The notes under the pieces were generated by a model, which was given only the letters and a program-made list of their open reading frames with translations, was not told where the DNA came from and made no database searches. A DNA stretch of 64,000 bases from Rhizobium herbae (GTDB lineage: Bacteria > Pseudomonadota > Alphaproteobacteria > Rhizobiales > Rhizobiaceae), in the NCBI RefSeq assembly GCF_017873135.1, contig NZ_JAGGJV010000004.1:469057-533056 (forward strand). Reading direction: 5' to 3'. Positions 54,675 to 63,983 of the stretch are shown piece by piece (position 1 is the first letter of the stretch; every line of letters starts with the position of its first letter). A program made the position numbers and the translations under genes.

Positions 54675-55796
54675 ATGACTGAAACCATCAAAATTCCAGC
54701 CACATCCACTAAATCCGACGAGCGCATCAAGAAGGTCAACTTCCTGACAAGCCTGATGCGCCGGCCCGAGCTCGGTGCCGTTGCGGGTCTTATCATGGTT
54801 GTCGTATTTTTCTTCTTCACAGCCGACACGTCTATGTTCTCCTTGTCGGGCATGATGACGATCCTGGCGCCGGCATCGCAGCTCGGCATTCTGGCCATTG
54901 CAGCGTCGATGCTGATGATCGGTGGAGAATTCGATCTCTCCATCGGATCGATGGTCGCATTCGCAGGTCTGATTTTCGGTGGCCTGTTGGTCAACTTCGG
55001 CCAACCGCTCTGGATCGCGATCCTTTTCACCTTGCTCTTTGCCGCTGTACTCGGCGCGGTCAACGGGCAGATCGTCATCCGCACACGACTTCCCTCATTC
55101 ATTGTCACCCTGGCTTTCCTATTCATCCTTCGCGGACTGACACTTGTCGGCCTGAAATGGGCGACCGGTGGATCGACTCAGCTCCGCGGTATTGGCGAAG
55201 CCGTTGGCGACACCTCTATTGCGAGCCTGTTTTCAGGCCTTGCCTTTCAGGGTTTCTTTGCCTGGCTGGCGGAAAATGACCTGATCGAGAAGTTCGACAA
55301 TGGCGTCCCGAAGGTCGCAGGCGTGCCGGTCTCCGTGGTCTGGTTCATCGGTCTCGCCGGCGTCGCGACCTGGGTCCTGCTGCGCACCCGGGTTGGAAAC
55401 TGGATTTTCGCCGTCGGAGGTGATGCCAATGCTGCCCGAAACTCAGGCGTACCGGTCGATCGCGTCAAGACCGGGCTGTTTGCATTGACTGCATGCGCCG
55501 CCGCTCTCGTCGCCATCATCACGGTGCTCGATGCCGGATCGACGGATGCCCGACGCGGTTTTCAGAAGGAGTTCGAAGCCATCATCGCAGCCGTCATCGG
55601 CGGAAGCCTTCTAACAGGCGGCTATGGGTCTGCGATCGGGGCCTTTTTCGGAGCCATCATCTTCGGTCTCGTCTCCATCGGCCTGACCTACACGAAGTTC
55701 GATTCCGACTGGTTTCAGGTTTTCCTCGGCACCATGCTGCTGCTTGCCGTCCTCTTCAACAACTTCATCCGCCGCAAGGTCACAGGGGAGCGCTGA
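54675..55796 (+). CDS. sugar ABC transporter permease (CUT2 family)
   Basis: 373 residues with about ten helices. The CUT2 permease signatures [20 protein letters not shown] and [20 protein letters not shown] are present, with [19 protein letters not shown] in the cytoplasmic coupling loop. It forms a homodimeric channel, since only one permease gene is present. The ATPase gene begins 2 bp downstream. Confidence 0.93.
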   Translation: MTETIKIPATSTKSDERIKKVNFLTSLMRRPELGAVAGLIMVVVFFFFTADTSMFSLSGMMTILAPASQLGILAIAASMLMIGGEFDLSIGSMVAFAGLIFGGLLVNFGQPLWIAILFTLLFAAVLGAVNGQIVIRTRLPSFIVTLAFLFILRGLTLVGLKWATGGSTQLRGIGEAVGDTSIASLFSGLAFQGFFAWLAENDLIEKFDNGVPKVAGVPVSVVWFIGLAGVATWVLLRTRVGNWIFAVGGDANAARNSGVPVDRVKTGLFALTACAAALVAIITVLDAGSTDARRGFQKEFEAIIAAVIGGSLLTGGYGSAIGAFFGAIIFGLVSIGLTYTKFDSDWFQVFLGTMLLLAVLFNNFIRRKVTGER

Positions 55797-55798
55797 GC

Positions 55799-56599
55799 AT
55801 GGCTGATATGAAATCCCATTCCACGCCCCCGATCATCGAAGCCAGGGACATCGTGAAGCATTATGGTTCGGTGATCGCGCTCTCGGGAATCTCGATGAAA
55901 GTGCTGCAGGGCGAGGTCCTTTGCCTGCTCGGAGATAACGGCGCAGGCAAGTCGACATTGATCAAGACGCTGTCAGGCGTGGTCAAGCCTTCCGGTGGCG
56001 AGCTTCTCGTTGCTGGAAAGCCCGTCGTGTTTTCCAGCCCGCGCGACGCGCTCGATGCCGGCATCGCAACCGTCTATCAGGATCTGGCAATGATCCCGCT
56101 GATGTCCGTGACGCGCAACTTCTTCATGGGACGCGAACCGCGCAAGGGCTTCCCGCCCTTTCGCTACATCGACTTCAAGCATTGCGATGCCGTGACACGC
56201 GAGGAGATGCACAAGATCGGGATCGATGTGCGGGATCCCAACCAGGCGGTGGGAACGCTGTCCGGTGGCGAGCGGCAATGCGTGGCGATCGCGCGCGCGG
56301 TCTATTTCGGGGCGAAGGTTCTCATCCTCGACGAACCGACATCGGCGCTCGGCGTGGCGCAGACGTCCATGGTTCTCAAATACATCAACCATGTGCAGCA
56401 GAAGGGCCTCGGCGTGATCTTCATCACCCACAATGTGCGCCACGCCTTCGCCGTCGGGAACCGCTTCACCATCCTCAATCGCGGCAAGACACTCGGGACC
56501 TATGCCAAGAGCGAGATTTCCATCGACGAGCTTCAGAACATGATGGCGGGCGGCAAGGAACTGCAGGCGCTCTCCAACGAACTCGGCGGCACCATCTAA
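55799..56599 (+). CDS. sugar ABC transporter ATP-binding protein (single-domain, FrcA-like)
   Basis: 266 residues from ATG 55799. It has one nucleotide-binding domain only: Walker [13 protein letters not shown], the Q-loop [11 protein letters not shown], the signature [13 protein letters not shown], Walker [13 protein letters not shown] and the H-loop FITHN. Classical CUT2 ATPases (RbsA, XylG) have two fused domains; the single-domain form is known from the rhizobial fructose system FrcBCA. It is followed 21 bp later by the isomerase gene. Confidence 0.92.
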   Translation: MADMKSHSTPPIIEARDIVKHYGSVIALSGISMKVLQGEVLCLLGDNGAGKSTLIKTLSGVVKPSGGELLVAGKPVVFSSPRDALDAGIATVYQDLAMIPLMSVTRNFFMGREPRKGFPPFRYIDFKHCDAVTREEMHKIGIDVRDPNQAVGTLSGGERQCVAIARAVYFGAKVLILDEPTSALGVAQTSMVLKYINHVQQKGLGVIFITHNVRHAFAVGNRFTILNRGKTLGTYAKSEISIDELQNMMAGGKELQALSNELGGTI

Positions 56600-56620
56600 T
56601 TCACGAACAGGATTGTAATA

Positions 56621-57421
56621 ATGACGGAAGAACACGCACGTCCGGAGGCCTTCACGCTGGCAGTCTGCGCGGAAATGGTCTTCCGCTCGCTGCCGGTCAC
56701 AGATCGGCTGAAGCGGATCACCGAGCTCGGGTTTGTCGCGGAAATATGGGATTGGACCAAGCATGACATCCCTGCCCTGGCGCGGTCCGGCGCGACGTTC
56801 TCGTCGATGACCGGCTATGTCACAGGGACGCTTGCGGACGACGATGGTGCGAACGAGCTGATCAGGACGGCGCGCCTCTCCATACCCGTTGCAAAGGAAA
56901 TCGGCTGCCCGCGGCTTAATCTTCATGGCACGGGTCTGGACGGACAAGGCCTGCCGGTGGTCAGGTCTGACGGCGTCACCGGCGCAATGTGGCTGAAGGC
57001 AAGAGATACCCTCAACCGCATTGCCGACCTTGGCGAGGAAGAAGGTGTGACCTTCGTTCTCGAAAACCTGAATGAGGCGGTCGATCATCCAAAGACGCCC
57101 TTCGCCAAGGCGGCCGACACGATTGCCCTGGTCTCGGCGATCGATCGACCGTCGCTGAAGCTCAATCTCGATCTCTATCACGCGCAGATCGGCGAAGGGA
57201 ATCTCATCGAGCTCTGCCGTCAGGCGCTCCCGTTCATCGGAGAAATCCAGGTGGCGGATGTGCCCGGTCGCAAGGAGCCGGGCACTGGCGAGATCAATTA
57301 CCCAGCCATTGCCCGTGCGCTGAATGTAATGGGCTATTCGGGTGTCATCGGCCTTGAAGCCTGGCCGTCCGAGGACGACGAGCTGGCGTTGAGCCGCTTC
57401 CGCCAGGCGTTCACACTCTAA
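56621..57421 (+). CDS. hydroxypyruvate isomerase-like TIM-barrel protein
   Basis: 266 residues of the xylose-isomerase-like TIM barrel superfamily. The metal/substrate motif QVADVPGRKEPGTGEINYP near residue 206 is typical of the Hyi family. FVLENLNEAVDHPKTPF and LKLNLDLYHAQIGEGNL supply Glu, Asp and His metal ligands. GLEAWPSEDD closes the barrel. The family isomerises hydroxypyruvate or other 2- or 3-keto sugars. It sits between ABC genes and the dehydrogenases, suggesting a catabolic step in the imported sugar's pathway. Confidence 0.85.
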   Translation: MTEEHARPEAFTLAVCAEMVFRSLPVTDRLKRITELGFVAEIWDWTKHDIPALARSGATFSSMTGYVTGTLADDDGANELIRTARLSIPVAKEIGCPRLNLHGTGLDGQGLPVVRSDGVTGAMWLKARDTLNRIADLGEEEGVTFVLENLNEAVDHPKTPFAKAADTIALVSAIDRPSLKLNLDLYHAQIGEGNLIELCRQALPFIGEIQVADVPGRKEPGTGEINYPAIARALNVMGYSGVIGLEAWPSEDDELALSRFRQAFTL

Positions 57422-57484
57422 CGATCCCCTCTCTGCGCGGTCGTTCGCCAGAAAACGGCTGCATACATGTCAAAAGGAATGAAA

Positions 57485-58483
57485 ATGCTGAAAGTTGGTC
57501 TTCTCGGTGCAGGGCGAATCGGAAACGTCCATGCAAAAGCGATCACGTCGAATGCCGGAAGCACGCTGGTCGCGGTCTCTGATGTCAACACCGACGCCGC
57601 TGCAAAGCTGGCGGCGCAATATGGAGCCGAGGCGCGTTCGAGCCTAGACATCATCAACGATCCCGCCATCGAAGCGGTTCTGATCGCTACATCGACCGAC
57701 ACCCATTCGGACCTGATCGAGGCGGCGACGAAGGCCGGCAAGGCGGTGCTGTGCGAAAAGCCCGTCGATCTCAGCCTCGAGCGCGCACGCGCCTGCCAGA
57801 TCGCTGCGGCGGGCACCGGCAAACCTGTGATGATCGGCTTCAACCGCCGGTTCGATCCGAATTTCGCTGCCCTCAAGGCTGCCGCCGACCGGGGCGACAT
57901 CGGTAAGACGGAGCTTCTGTCCATCACCTCCTTCGATCCCGCACCGCCTCCGGTGTCCTACATCAAGGTCTCTGGCGGCCTGTTCCGCGACATGATGATC
58001 CACGATTTCGACATGGCGTGCTGGATCTTCGGTGGCGCGCCCGAGACGGTCACCGCCATCGGAAGCTCGATCGTCGATCCGGACATCGGCGCGGCGGGCG
58101 ATGTCGATACCGCCGCCGTCACGCTCAAGTTCGCCGACGGCCGCATTGCTGTCATCAAGAACAGCCGGCGCGCCGTCTACGGCTACGATCAGCGGATCGA
58201 ACTGCTGGGCTCCGAGGGTCTGCTTTCCGCCGGCAACATCCTGGAAAATACCGTCACGAAATCCACCAGGGCGGGCGTAACTGGCGCCAAGCCGGAATTC
58301 TTCTTCCTCGAGCGCTACATGCGCGCATACTCCATCGAGTGGAACGCCTTCGTCGAGGCCATCACGTCGGGATCGGCACTGCCGGTTTCGCTCGATGACG
58401 GCGTCAATGCGCTGGCGGTTGCGGAAGCAGCGACCCGGTCGCTGGCCACCGGCCAATCCGTCAGCCTGGCTGAGATAAGGTAA
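57485..58483 (+). CDS. iolG: Gfo/Idh/MocA oxidoreductase, inositol 2-dehydrogenase-like
   Basis: 332 residues from ATG 57485, seven bases after AAAGGAA; two in-frame ATGs upstream (57467, 57479) lack that spacing. The N-terminal Rossmann motif is GLLGAGRIGNVHAKAI, with the EKP motif AVLCEKPVDLSLE, and GGLFRDMMIHDFDMACWIFG gives the catalytic DxxxH-type signature of myo-inositol dehydrogenases. It oxidises a polyol or sugar at the expense of NAD. The iolG symbol is based on this close motif match and remains tentative. It is co-directional with the isomerase gene. Confidence 0.87.
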   Translation: MLKVGLLGAGRIGNVHAKAITSNAGSTLVAVSDVNTDAAAKLAAQYGAEARSSLDIINDPAIEAVLIATSTDTHSDLIEAATKAGKAVLCEKPVDLSLERARACQIAAAGTGKPVMIGFNRRFDPNFAALKAAADRGDIGKTELLSITSFDPAPPPVSYIKVSGGLFRDMMIHDFDMACWIFGGAPETVTAIGSSIVDPDIGAAGDVDTAAVTLKFADGRIAVIKNSRRAVYGYDQRIELLGSEGLLSAGNILENTVTKSTRAGVTGAKPEFFFLERYMRAYSIEWNAFVEAITSGSALPVSLDDGVNALAVAEAATRSLATGQSVSLAEIR

Positions 58484-58486
58484 GAG

Positions 58487-58513
58487 CAGCTTTTTTGCCG
58501 CACAAAAAGGCTG
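58487..58513 (+). terminator. hairpin between the two dehydrogenase genes
   Basis: CAGCTTTTTTG (58487-58497) pairs with CAAAAAGGCTG (58503-58513), 11 pairs with one wobble, loop CCGCA. It starts 3 bases after the iolG-like stop. The structure contains T- and A-tracts in its stem rather than downstream, so it is probably a weak terminator or stabiliser. Confidence 0.5.
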
Positions 58514-58583
58514 GTCTAAACTATAACCTTATACGATTTTGAACATCCGATCTGGATTTGACCCTGCTATGCGAGGACTTGAA

Positions 58584-59702
58584 TTGAAGACACTCGGCAT
58601 TGGACTCATTGGTACCGGCTATATGGGGAAGTGCCACGCGTTGGCGTGGAACTCGGTCGCGGCCACTTTCGGCACGGACATTCGGCCGCGCCTCGTTCAT
58701 CTCGGCGAAGTCAACGAAGCCCTTGCGAAACAGCGCGCAACGGAGTTCGGATTTTCGAAATCCTCGGGTGACTGGCGCGCAGTGATCGACGATCCCGACG
58801 TTCAGATTGTTTCGATCACCTCGCCGAACCAGTTCCACAAAGACATGACGATAGCCGCGCTTGAGGCGGGAAAGCATGTCTGGTGCGAAAAGCCCATGTC
58901 CACCAGACTGGAAGACGGCGAGGCTATGCTAGCGGCGGCCGAACGCACGGATCGTCTGTGCGTGCTCGGCTACAATTACATACAAAGCCCGGCATTCAGA
59001 CAGATCGAAACTCTGGTCAAGAATGGACGGATCGGCCGTGTCACCAATATCCGCGTAGAGATGGACGAAGACTTCATGGCCGCGCCGGACATGCCGCATT
59101 CGTTCAAGCACCGGGTGGAGTCCGGCTATGGAGCACTCGATGATTTCGCCGTGCATCCCCTGTCTCTGCTGCAGCGTCTGTGCGGCCTTCCCGTCGAGGT
59201 CATGGCCGATGCGGCCCGTCCGTTCAAGACGTTGAAGGGCGCCGACAATGAAGACAAGCCCGTGGAAACATTTGACATCGCTGCGGCGCTGATGCGCTTC
59301 CGCGATGGCCTGACGGGAACACTGATCGTTAATCGGTCTGCCTGGGGACGCAAGGGACGCATCGCACTTCAGATCTTCGGCACCGAGGGGGCAATCCTGT
59401 TCGATCAGGAGCGCGCCAACGAGTTTCAGCTCTATTTGCGCTCCGATGATGCTGAAATACAGGGCTTTCGCACTATCCTGATTGCCCCGGTTCACACACC
59501 GTACAATCACTTCATCCCGGCGCCGGGCCATGGCCTTGGTTTCAACGAGCTCAAGGTGATCGAGGCCAACGAAATACTCAAGGCTTTGAGTGGCGAAACG
59601 GCAAGGCTGGTCGATTTCTCCCAAGGCATTCAGATCGAAAGAGTGGTTCACGCCATGGCCAGCTCACACGCCAGCGGCAAATGGACCCGCATACTCAGCT
59701 AG
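58584..59702 (+). CDS. Gfo/Idh/MocA family oxidoreductase
   Basis: 372 residues from TTG 58584, with GAGGA six bases upstream; ATG 58569 and TTG 58539 are alternatives without a ribosome site. The Rossmann motif is GIGLIGTGYMGKCHALAW; VWCEKPMSTRLEDGE carries the EKP lysine, and ALDDFAVHPLSLLQRL is the catalytic His region. It differs clearly from the upstream paralogue (EDFMAAPD insert). It likely catalyses a second redox step in the same sugar/cyclitol pathway. Confidence 0.87.
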   Translation: MKTLGIGLIGTGYMGKCHALAWNSVAATFGTDIRPRLVHLGEVNEALAKQRATEFGFSKSSGDWRAVIDDPDVQIVSITSPNQFHKDMTIAALEAGKHVWCEKPMSTRLEDGEAMLAAAERTDRLCVLGYNYIQSPAFRQIETLVKNGRIGRVTNIRVEMDEDFMAAPDMPHSFKHRVESGYGALDDFAVHPLSLLQRLCGLPVEVMADAARPFKTLKGADNEDKPVETFDIAAALMRFRDGLTGTLIVNRSAWGRKGRIALQIFGTEGAILFDQERANEFQLYLRSDDAEIQGFRTILIAPVHTPYNHFIPAPGHGLGFNELKVIEANEILKALSGETARLVDFSQGIQIERVVHAMASSHASGKWTRILS

Positions 59703-59760
59703 GGATACCGCCAGGATGCCTGGACAAAGCGCCCACCATGAGTTCGAACCCCAAGGCCGA

Positions 59761-60648
59761 TCAAACGCGAAGAGCGTCAACCACGACCTTGAACGCAGGC
59801 GAGTTCTGCCGTCTGCTCGGATAAAACAGGTAATAGCCCGGAAACATGGGCGACCAGTCGTCGAGGATCTGTATCAATCGCCCCGCACCGAGGTCTCGCT
59901 CAACGAGAGTTTCGGGGACATAGGCGATGCCGTATCCCGCAACTGCCGCATCGATCATCGCATAGGACGTGTTGAAAATCAGTTGTCCGTCGACCCGCAC
60001 GCGAACCTCCCGGCCATTTTTCTCGAACTCCCAGGCATACAGTCCACCAGCTCGTGATTGTCGGTGATTGATGCAGTCGTGACCGACCAAGTCCTGCGGC
60101 GTCTCAGGTACCGCCCGAGAGCTTAGATACTGCGGAGAGGCGACCGCGACGAGGCGCCAATCCGGACCGATCCTGACTGCGATCATGTCCTTGTCGACGC
60201 TTTCACCCAGTCGCACGCCCGCGTCGAACTTCTCTTCAACGATGTTGCGAAACCCGTTGTCGCTGTTAAGCTCGACCTTGATATCGGGATAGTTGCGCAA
60301 TAATGGCCGCAACTTCGGCCAGACGACGCTTTCCTGGGCGTAGTCGGAAAGCGTGATGCGAACGGTTCCCGACGGCTTGTCCCTGAACTCCATGAGCTGG
60401 TCGATCTCGGTTTCCAGTTCTTCGATGCGGGGCGCAAGCGAGCGGATCAGCCTCTCGCCCGCCTCCGTCGGAACGACGCTGCGTGTGGTGCGCGTCAGAA
60501 GGCGCAGTCCCATCCGGGCTTCGAGCTTCTTGATCGTATGACTGATCGTCGACTGCGACGTACCGAGCTTGGCGGCCGCCTTGGTAAAGCTCCGCTCTTC
60601 CGCAACCGCCAGAAACCAGAGCATGTCGTTGAGATCTTCGCGCTTCAT
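59761..60648 (-). CDS. LysR family transcriptional regulator
   Basis: 295 residues from ATG 60648 (MKREDLNDMLWF); an upstream in-frame start at 60753 is rejected. The helix-turn-helix at residues ~18-60 (FTKAAAKLGTSQSTISHTIK) and the FDAGVRLGESVDKDMIAV stretch in the effector domain place it in the CrgA-like group. It is divergent from the MFS transporter gene 98 bp away and probably regulates it. TTGATATCAA at 60671-60680 could be part of its site. Confidence 0.92.
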   Translation of the reverse strand: MKREDLNDMLWFLAVAEERSFTKAAAKLGTSQSTISHTIKKLEARMGLRLLTRTTRSVVPTEAGERLIRSLAPRIEELETEIDQLMEFRDKPSGTVRITLSDYAQESVVWPKLRPLLRNYPDIKVELNSDNGFRNIVEEKFDAGVRLGESVDKDMIAVRIGPDWRLVAVASPQYLSSRAVPETPQDLVGHDCINHRQSRAGGLYAWEFEKNGREVRVRVDGQLIFNTSYAMIDAAVAGYGIAYVPETLVERDLGAGRLIQILDDWSPMFPGYYLFYPSRRQNSPAFKVVVDALRV

Positions 60649-60670
60649 GGTCGCCTCATAACATCCTTCA

Positions 60671-60680
60671 TTGATATCAA
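60671..60680. promoter_or_regulatory. possible LysR binding half-palindrome
   Basis: TTGATATCAA is a perfect 10-bp palindrome in the short region shared by the divergent LysR and MFS genes. It is shorter than a usual T-N11-A LysR box, so the call is weak. Confidence 0.25.
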
Positions 60681-60746
60681 CAGTCGATAAGTCCAAGCGA
60701 ATTGCAATGGCTAATCTTCGAAATGCGCGCCGCATATATTGCCGCC

Positions 60747-61979
60747 ATGACACAGCAAGCTCTTACACGAACCGACTTCAACAACGACGACGTCAAACCC
60801 GGGGTCGCGACAGCCGCCAGCTCGGCTGTGCCGACCGCAGCCTGGGGCGCTGTCATCTCCATGGCACTATGTGTCGCCGTCCTGATTGCATCGGAGTTCA
60901 TGCCAGTCAGCCTTCTGTCGCCGATTGCAACAGAACTGGACGTCACCGAAGGACGGGCGGGCCAGGCGATCTCGATCTCCGGCATCTTCGCCGTCCTCAC
61001 CAGCGTGTTCGTGGCAGGTCTGACGCGGCAACTGGACAGGCGGCTGGTTCTCGCCTCGTTCTCATTGATCCTGGTGATCTCAGGAACGATCGTCACATTC
61101 GCCCCGAACTATCTCGTGCTGATGATCGGGCGCGCGATGCTGGGTATCGCAATCGGCGGCTTCTGGTCGATGTCGACCTCGATCGTCATGCGTCTGGTTC
61201 CGGAAGACTCTGTGCCCAGGGGCCTTGCGATGCTGAATGCAGGTAATGCCATTGCGGCGACGATCGCAGCACCGCTGGGAAGTCTGCTCGGCAACTACAT
61301 AGGGTGGCGCGGCGCGTTCTTTGCCGTCGTTCCGCTCGCTCTTCTGGCTTTGGTCTGGCAGTGGCTCAGCCTGCCGTCACTGCCTCCGCGTCGCAACGGG
61401 GGGTCGCCGAATGTATTCAGGCTGCTTCTCCGCCCGCAGACCGCGATCGGCATGGCGTCGATCATGCTCTTCTTCATGGGCCAGTTCGCACTGTTCACCT
61501 ATCTACGTCCCTTCCTGGAAACCGTGACAGCGGTCTCGATATCGACCCTCTCTCTCCTGCTACTGTTGATGGGTTTGGCGGGAGTCGCAGGAACCACCCT
61601 CATCGGCCATCTGCTGCAAAAGCGGTTGTTCAGCATTCTCTGTGCAATCCCGCTCATCATGGCCGTCATCGCATTGGGGCTGATTGCATTCGGATCGTCC
61701 TCTACTGTCACTGCCGTCCTTCTGATCGGCTGGGGTCTGTTCGGAACGGCCGCCCCGGTCGGTTGGGGAACCTGGCTCAGCCGAACCATGCCCGACGACG
61801 CGGAGGCAGGAGGCGGCTTGCAGGTGGCGACTATCCAACTCGCTATTACCCTGGGGGCTTCCATCGGCGGCATGCTGTTCGACAGCACGGGCTGGTGGAC
61901 CACCTTCCTGTTCGCCGCCGTCCTGCTCGTCGGCTCATCAATTCTGGCCGCAGTCGCGTGGCGTTCGACACGCCGCTGA
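60747..61979 (+). CDS. MFS transporter (drug/sugar efflux type)
   Basis: 410 residues from ATG 60747, with twelve predicted helices. The N-terminal half has ASEFMPVSLLSPIATELDVT and RAGQAISISGIFAVLTSVFV, typical of the AraJ/NepI-like DHA1 group; LMIGRAMLGIAIGGFWSM follows in helix 4. It exports small molecules by proton antiport. It is divergent from LysR and followed 62 bp later by a Tat-exported hydrolase. Confidence 0.9.
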   Translation: MTQQALTRTDFNNDDVKPGVATAASSAVPTAAWGAVISMALCVAVLIASEFMPVSLLSPIATELDVTEGRAGQAISISGIFAVLTSVFVAGLTRQLDRRLVLASFSLILVISGTIVTFAPNYLVLMIGRAMLGIAIGGFWSMSTSIVMRLVPEDSVPRGLAMLNAGNAIAATIAAPLGSLLGNYIGWRGAFFAVVPLALLALVWQWLSLPSLPPRRNGGSPNVFRLLLRPQTAIGMASIMLFFMGQFALFTYLRPFLETVTAVSISTLSLLLLLMGLAGVAGTTLIGHLLQKRLFSILCAIPLIMAVIALGLIAFGSSSTVTAVLLIGWGLFGTAAPVGWGTWLSRTMPDDAEAGGGLQVATIQLAITLGASIGGMLFDSTGWWTTFLFAAVLLVGSSILAAVAWRSTRR

Positions 61980-62041
61980 AACTCAGCGGTCGTTCCATCC
62001 GGATCAATTTCTATCGCATCACCACTCAAGGAGACATTCAG

Positions 62042-63151
62042 ATGACCAACAAAGCAGACCCAGACGGCGCACAGCTCCCGAAGATCGACATCGATCGCCG
62101 CCACCTGCTCAAGATGACAGGTGCCGGCGTCGCGGTGCTTGGGGCGATGTCCATTTTCGATTCCACGAATGCAAAGGCTCAAGACATGTCCAACGGCGCG
62201 TCCAATTTCTACACCAGCGATCGTGTGATCCTGCAGAAGGTGACGTTCAAGACCCAGTATCAGATGAACGTCGCCGGCAATCTCTACCTTCCCAAAGACC
62301 TTGACCGTGCAACCAAGAGCCCGGCGATCATCGTCGGCCACCCGATGGGTGCGGTGAAGGAGCAGAGCGCCAATCTCTATGCGACGAAGATGGCGGAACA
62401 GGGCTTTGTCGCCATGTCCATCGACCTTCCCTTCTGGGGGGAAAGCGAAGGCGAGGTTCGCAATCTGGTTTCGCCAGAAGTCTATTCCGAGGCGTTCAGC
62501 GCCGGTGTTGATTTCCTCGGCTCTCATGCCTTCGTCGATCGCACCAATATCGGCGCCATCGGCGTGTGTGGCAGTGGCAGCTTCGTCATCAGCGCCGCCA
62601 AGATCGATCCGCGGATCAAGGCGGTCGCGACCGTCAGCATGTACGATATGGGTTCTGCGTTCCGCAACGCGCTCAACCACTCCCAGAGCGTCGAGCAGCG
62701 CAAGGAGTTCATCGCCGCTGCTGCCGAGCAGCGTTGGGCAGAGGCCGACGGGGCAGACATCCTGTACGTTGGCGGCACCACCCTGGAGCTGACGGCCGAC
62801 ACCGACCCTGTCCAGCGCGAATTCTTCGATTTCTACCGCACACCTCGCGGCGAGTTCACCCCGGTAGGTGCGACGAAGCAAACCACCACCAAGCCGACGA
62901 TGAGCAGCGTGGTCAAGTTCGCGAACTTCTACCCGTTCAACGACATCGAGACGATCTCCCCGCGCCCGATGCTGTTTATTTCGGGGGACCAGGCGCACTC
63001 GAAGGAATTCAGTGAAGATGCCTACAGGCGTGCGTCTGAGCCAAAGGAACTCGTTTGGGTCAAGGGCGCGGGTCACGTCGATCTTTACGATCGCGTGGAT
63101 CTTATCCCATTCGACAAGCTGAAGGGCTTTTTCGATCAGCACCTCGCCTGA
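62042..63151 (+). CDS. alpha/beta hydrolase with twin-arginine signal
   Basis: 369 residues from ATG 62042, with AAGGAGACATTC upstream. The N-terminal segment DRRHLLKMTGAGVAVLGAM is a Tat-type signal (RRxxLK then hydrophobic), with cleavage near NAKAQ. The hydrolase core has IGVCGSGSFV in the nucleophile elbow, with Cys where Ser normally sits, as in dienelactone hydrolases. Asp in FISGDQAHS and His in KGAGHVDLYDR complete the triad. It probably acts in the periplasm on an ester or related substrate. A bulged hairpin at 63169-63198 follows. Confidence 0.85.
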   Translation: MTNKADPDGAQLPKIDIDRRHLLKMTGAGVAVLGAMSIFDSTNAKAQDMSNGASNFYTSDRVILQKVTFKTQYQMNVAGNLYLPKDLDRATKSPAIIVGHPMGAVKEQSANLYATKMAEQGFVAMSIDLPFWGESEGEVRNLVSPEVYSEAFSAGVDFLGSHAFVDRTNIGAIGVCGSGSFVISAAKIDPRIKAVATVSMYDMGSAFRNALNHSQSVEQRKEFIAAAAEQRWAEADGADILYVGGTTLELTADTDPVQREFFDFYRTPRGEFTPVGATKQTTTKPTMSSVVKFANFYPFNDIETISPRPMLFISGDQAHSKEFSEDAYRRASEPKELVWVKGAGHVDLYDRVDLIPFDKLKGFFDQHLA

Positions 63152-63168
63152 GGACAAAGAAGCAAGGG

Positions 63169-63198
63169 AGCCTGTCACGCCTCTCGTGGCGTCAGGCT
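63169..63198 (+). terminator. bulged hairpin after the alpha/beta hydrolase gene
   Basis: AGCCTG-TC-ACGCC (63169-63181) pairs with GGCGT-CAGGCT (63188-63198), with a 2-base bulge and 6-base loop. It begins 17 bases after the stop and has no T-run; it could be a weak terminator before the cyclophilin-like gene. Confidence 0.5.
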
Positions 63199-63317
63199 TC
63201 ACCTCCCCATCGCCTTGGTCGGTGTCTGACCTGTGGCCGAGGCACCTTACGAGTTTTGCTCTCCGCCATAGTTTATATCGGCCGGAAACAGCTCTGCACG
63301 AGCAATGGAGGTGACCC

Positions 63318-63737
63318 ATGAAAGGTATCGTAAGCGCGATATTGGCATCGGCTTTCTTGACGTCACAGTTTGGAGGATCCGCATTGGCGCAGGACCATAT
63401 TCTAATCTCGTCCGACTGGGGCAACGTCACCGCAGAACTGGCTGACAACGCCGCCGCTCGCGCCCTTGCTGATATGCTGCCGTTGACGATCGAGATGGAC
63501 GATCATTTGCGTCAGGAAAAAACAGGCGGCCTGCCAGCCGCGTTACCCTCCGCTCCGCGCCAGCGCCCGTTCTCTGCCGGTACGCTTGGCCTGTGGAGTT
63601 CGGCTGATTTCGTCATCTATTACCGTCAAGGGCGCGTGCCGCCGCCGGGCATCGTGATTTTAGGTCAGGTAAAAGGTGACGTCGCAATCTTTGACCGACC
63701 CGGAAAAGTCACCGTCAAAATCGACAACGCTCGCTAG
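63318..63737 (+). CDS. secreted cyclophilin-like fold protein
   Basis: 139 residues behind GGAGGTGACCC. The signal peptide ends SALA|QDH. The mature ~115 residues fit the cyclophilin-like fold family of bacterial proteins: DNAAARALADMLPLTIEMDD, then FSAGTLGLWSSADFVIYYRQ, PPPGIVILGQV and a final VTVKIDN strand. Its biochemical role is unknown. It is the last gene before the tRNA and ends in a strong bidirectional terminator. Confidence 0.85.
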   Translation: MKGIVSAILASAFLTSQFGGSALAQDHILISSDWGNVTAELADNAAARALADMLPLTIEMDDHLRQEKTGGLPAALPSAPRQRPFSAGTLGLWSSADFVIYYRQGRVPPPGIVILGQVKGDVAIFDRPGKVTVKIDNAR

Positions 63738-63832
63738 ATCCACGGCGGCACAAATCGACAGCGGGCCCGGCTTCCCTTAACGTTCTGATTGCGAAGATTG
63801 CGGCTGGCTGATTTTTCCGGATCGGAACGCAA

Positions 63833-63864
63833 AAAGCTCCTCGACGGTTATGTCGAGGAGCTTT
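63833..63864. terminator. bidirectional intrinsic terminator
   Basis: AAAGCTCCTCGAC (63833-63845) and GTCGAGGAGCTTT (63852-63864) pair perfectly over 13 bp with a 6-base loop. CTTT continues on the plus side, and TTTTT precedes it when read from the minus strand. It serves the cyclophilin-like gene (+) and the tRNA transcript (-). Confidence 0.92.
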
Positions 63865-63906
63865 CTTTGAAGCGACTTGCGTTGGCAAGTTTACACGTTT
63901 TTGATT

Positions 63907-63983
<77 letters not shown>

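Noticed and set aside
61499..63448. 649-codon minus-strand frame opposite the MFS and hydrolase genes
   Set aside because: It spans two real genes and their gap, and its composition is that of a reverse complement of coding DNA.
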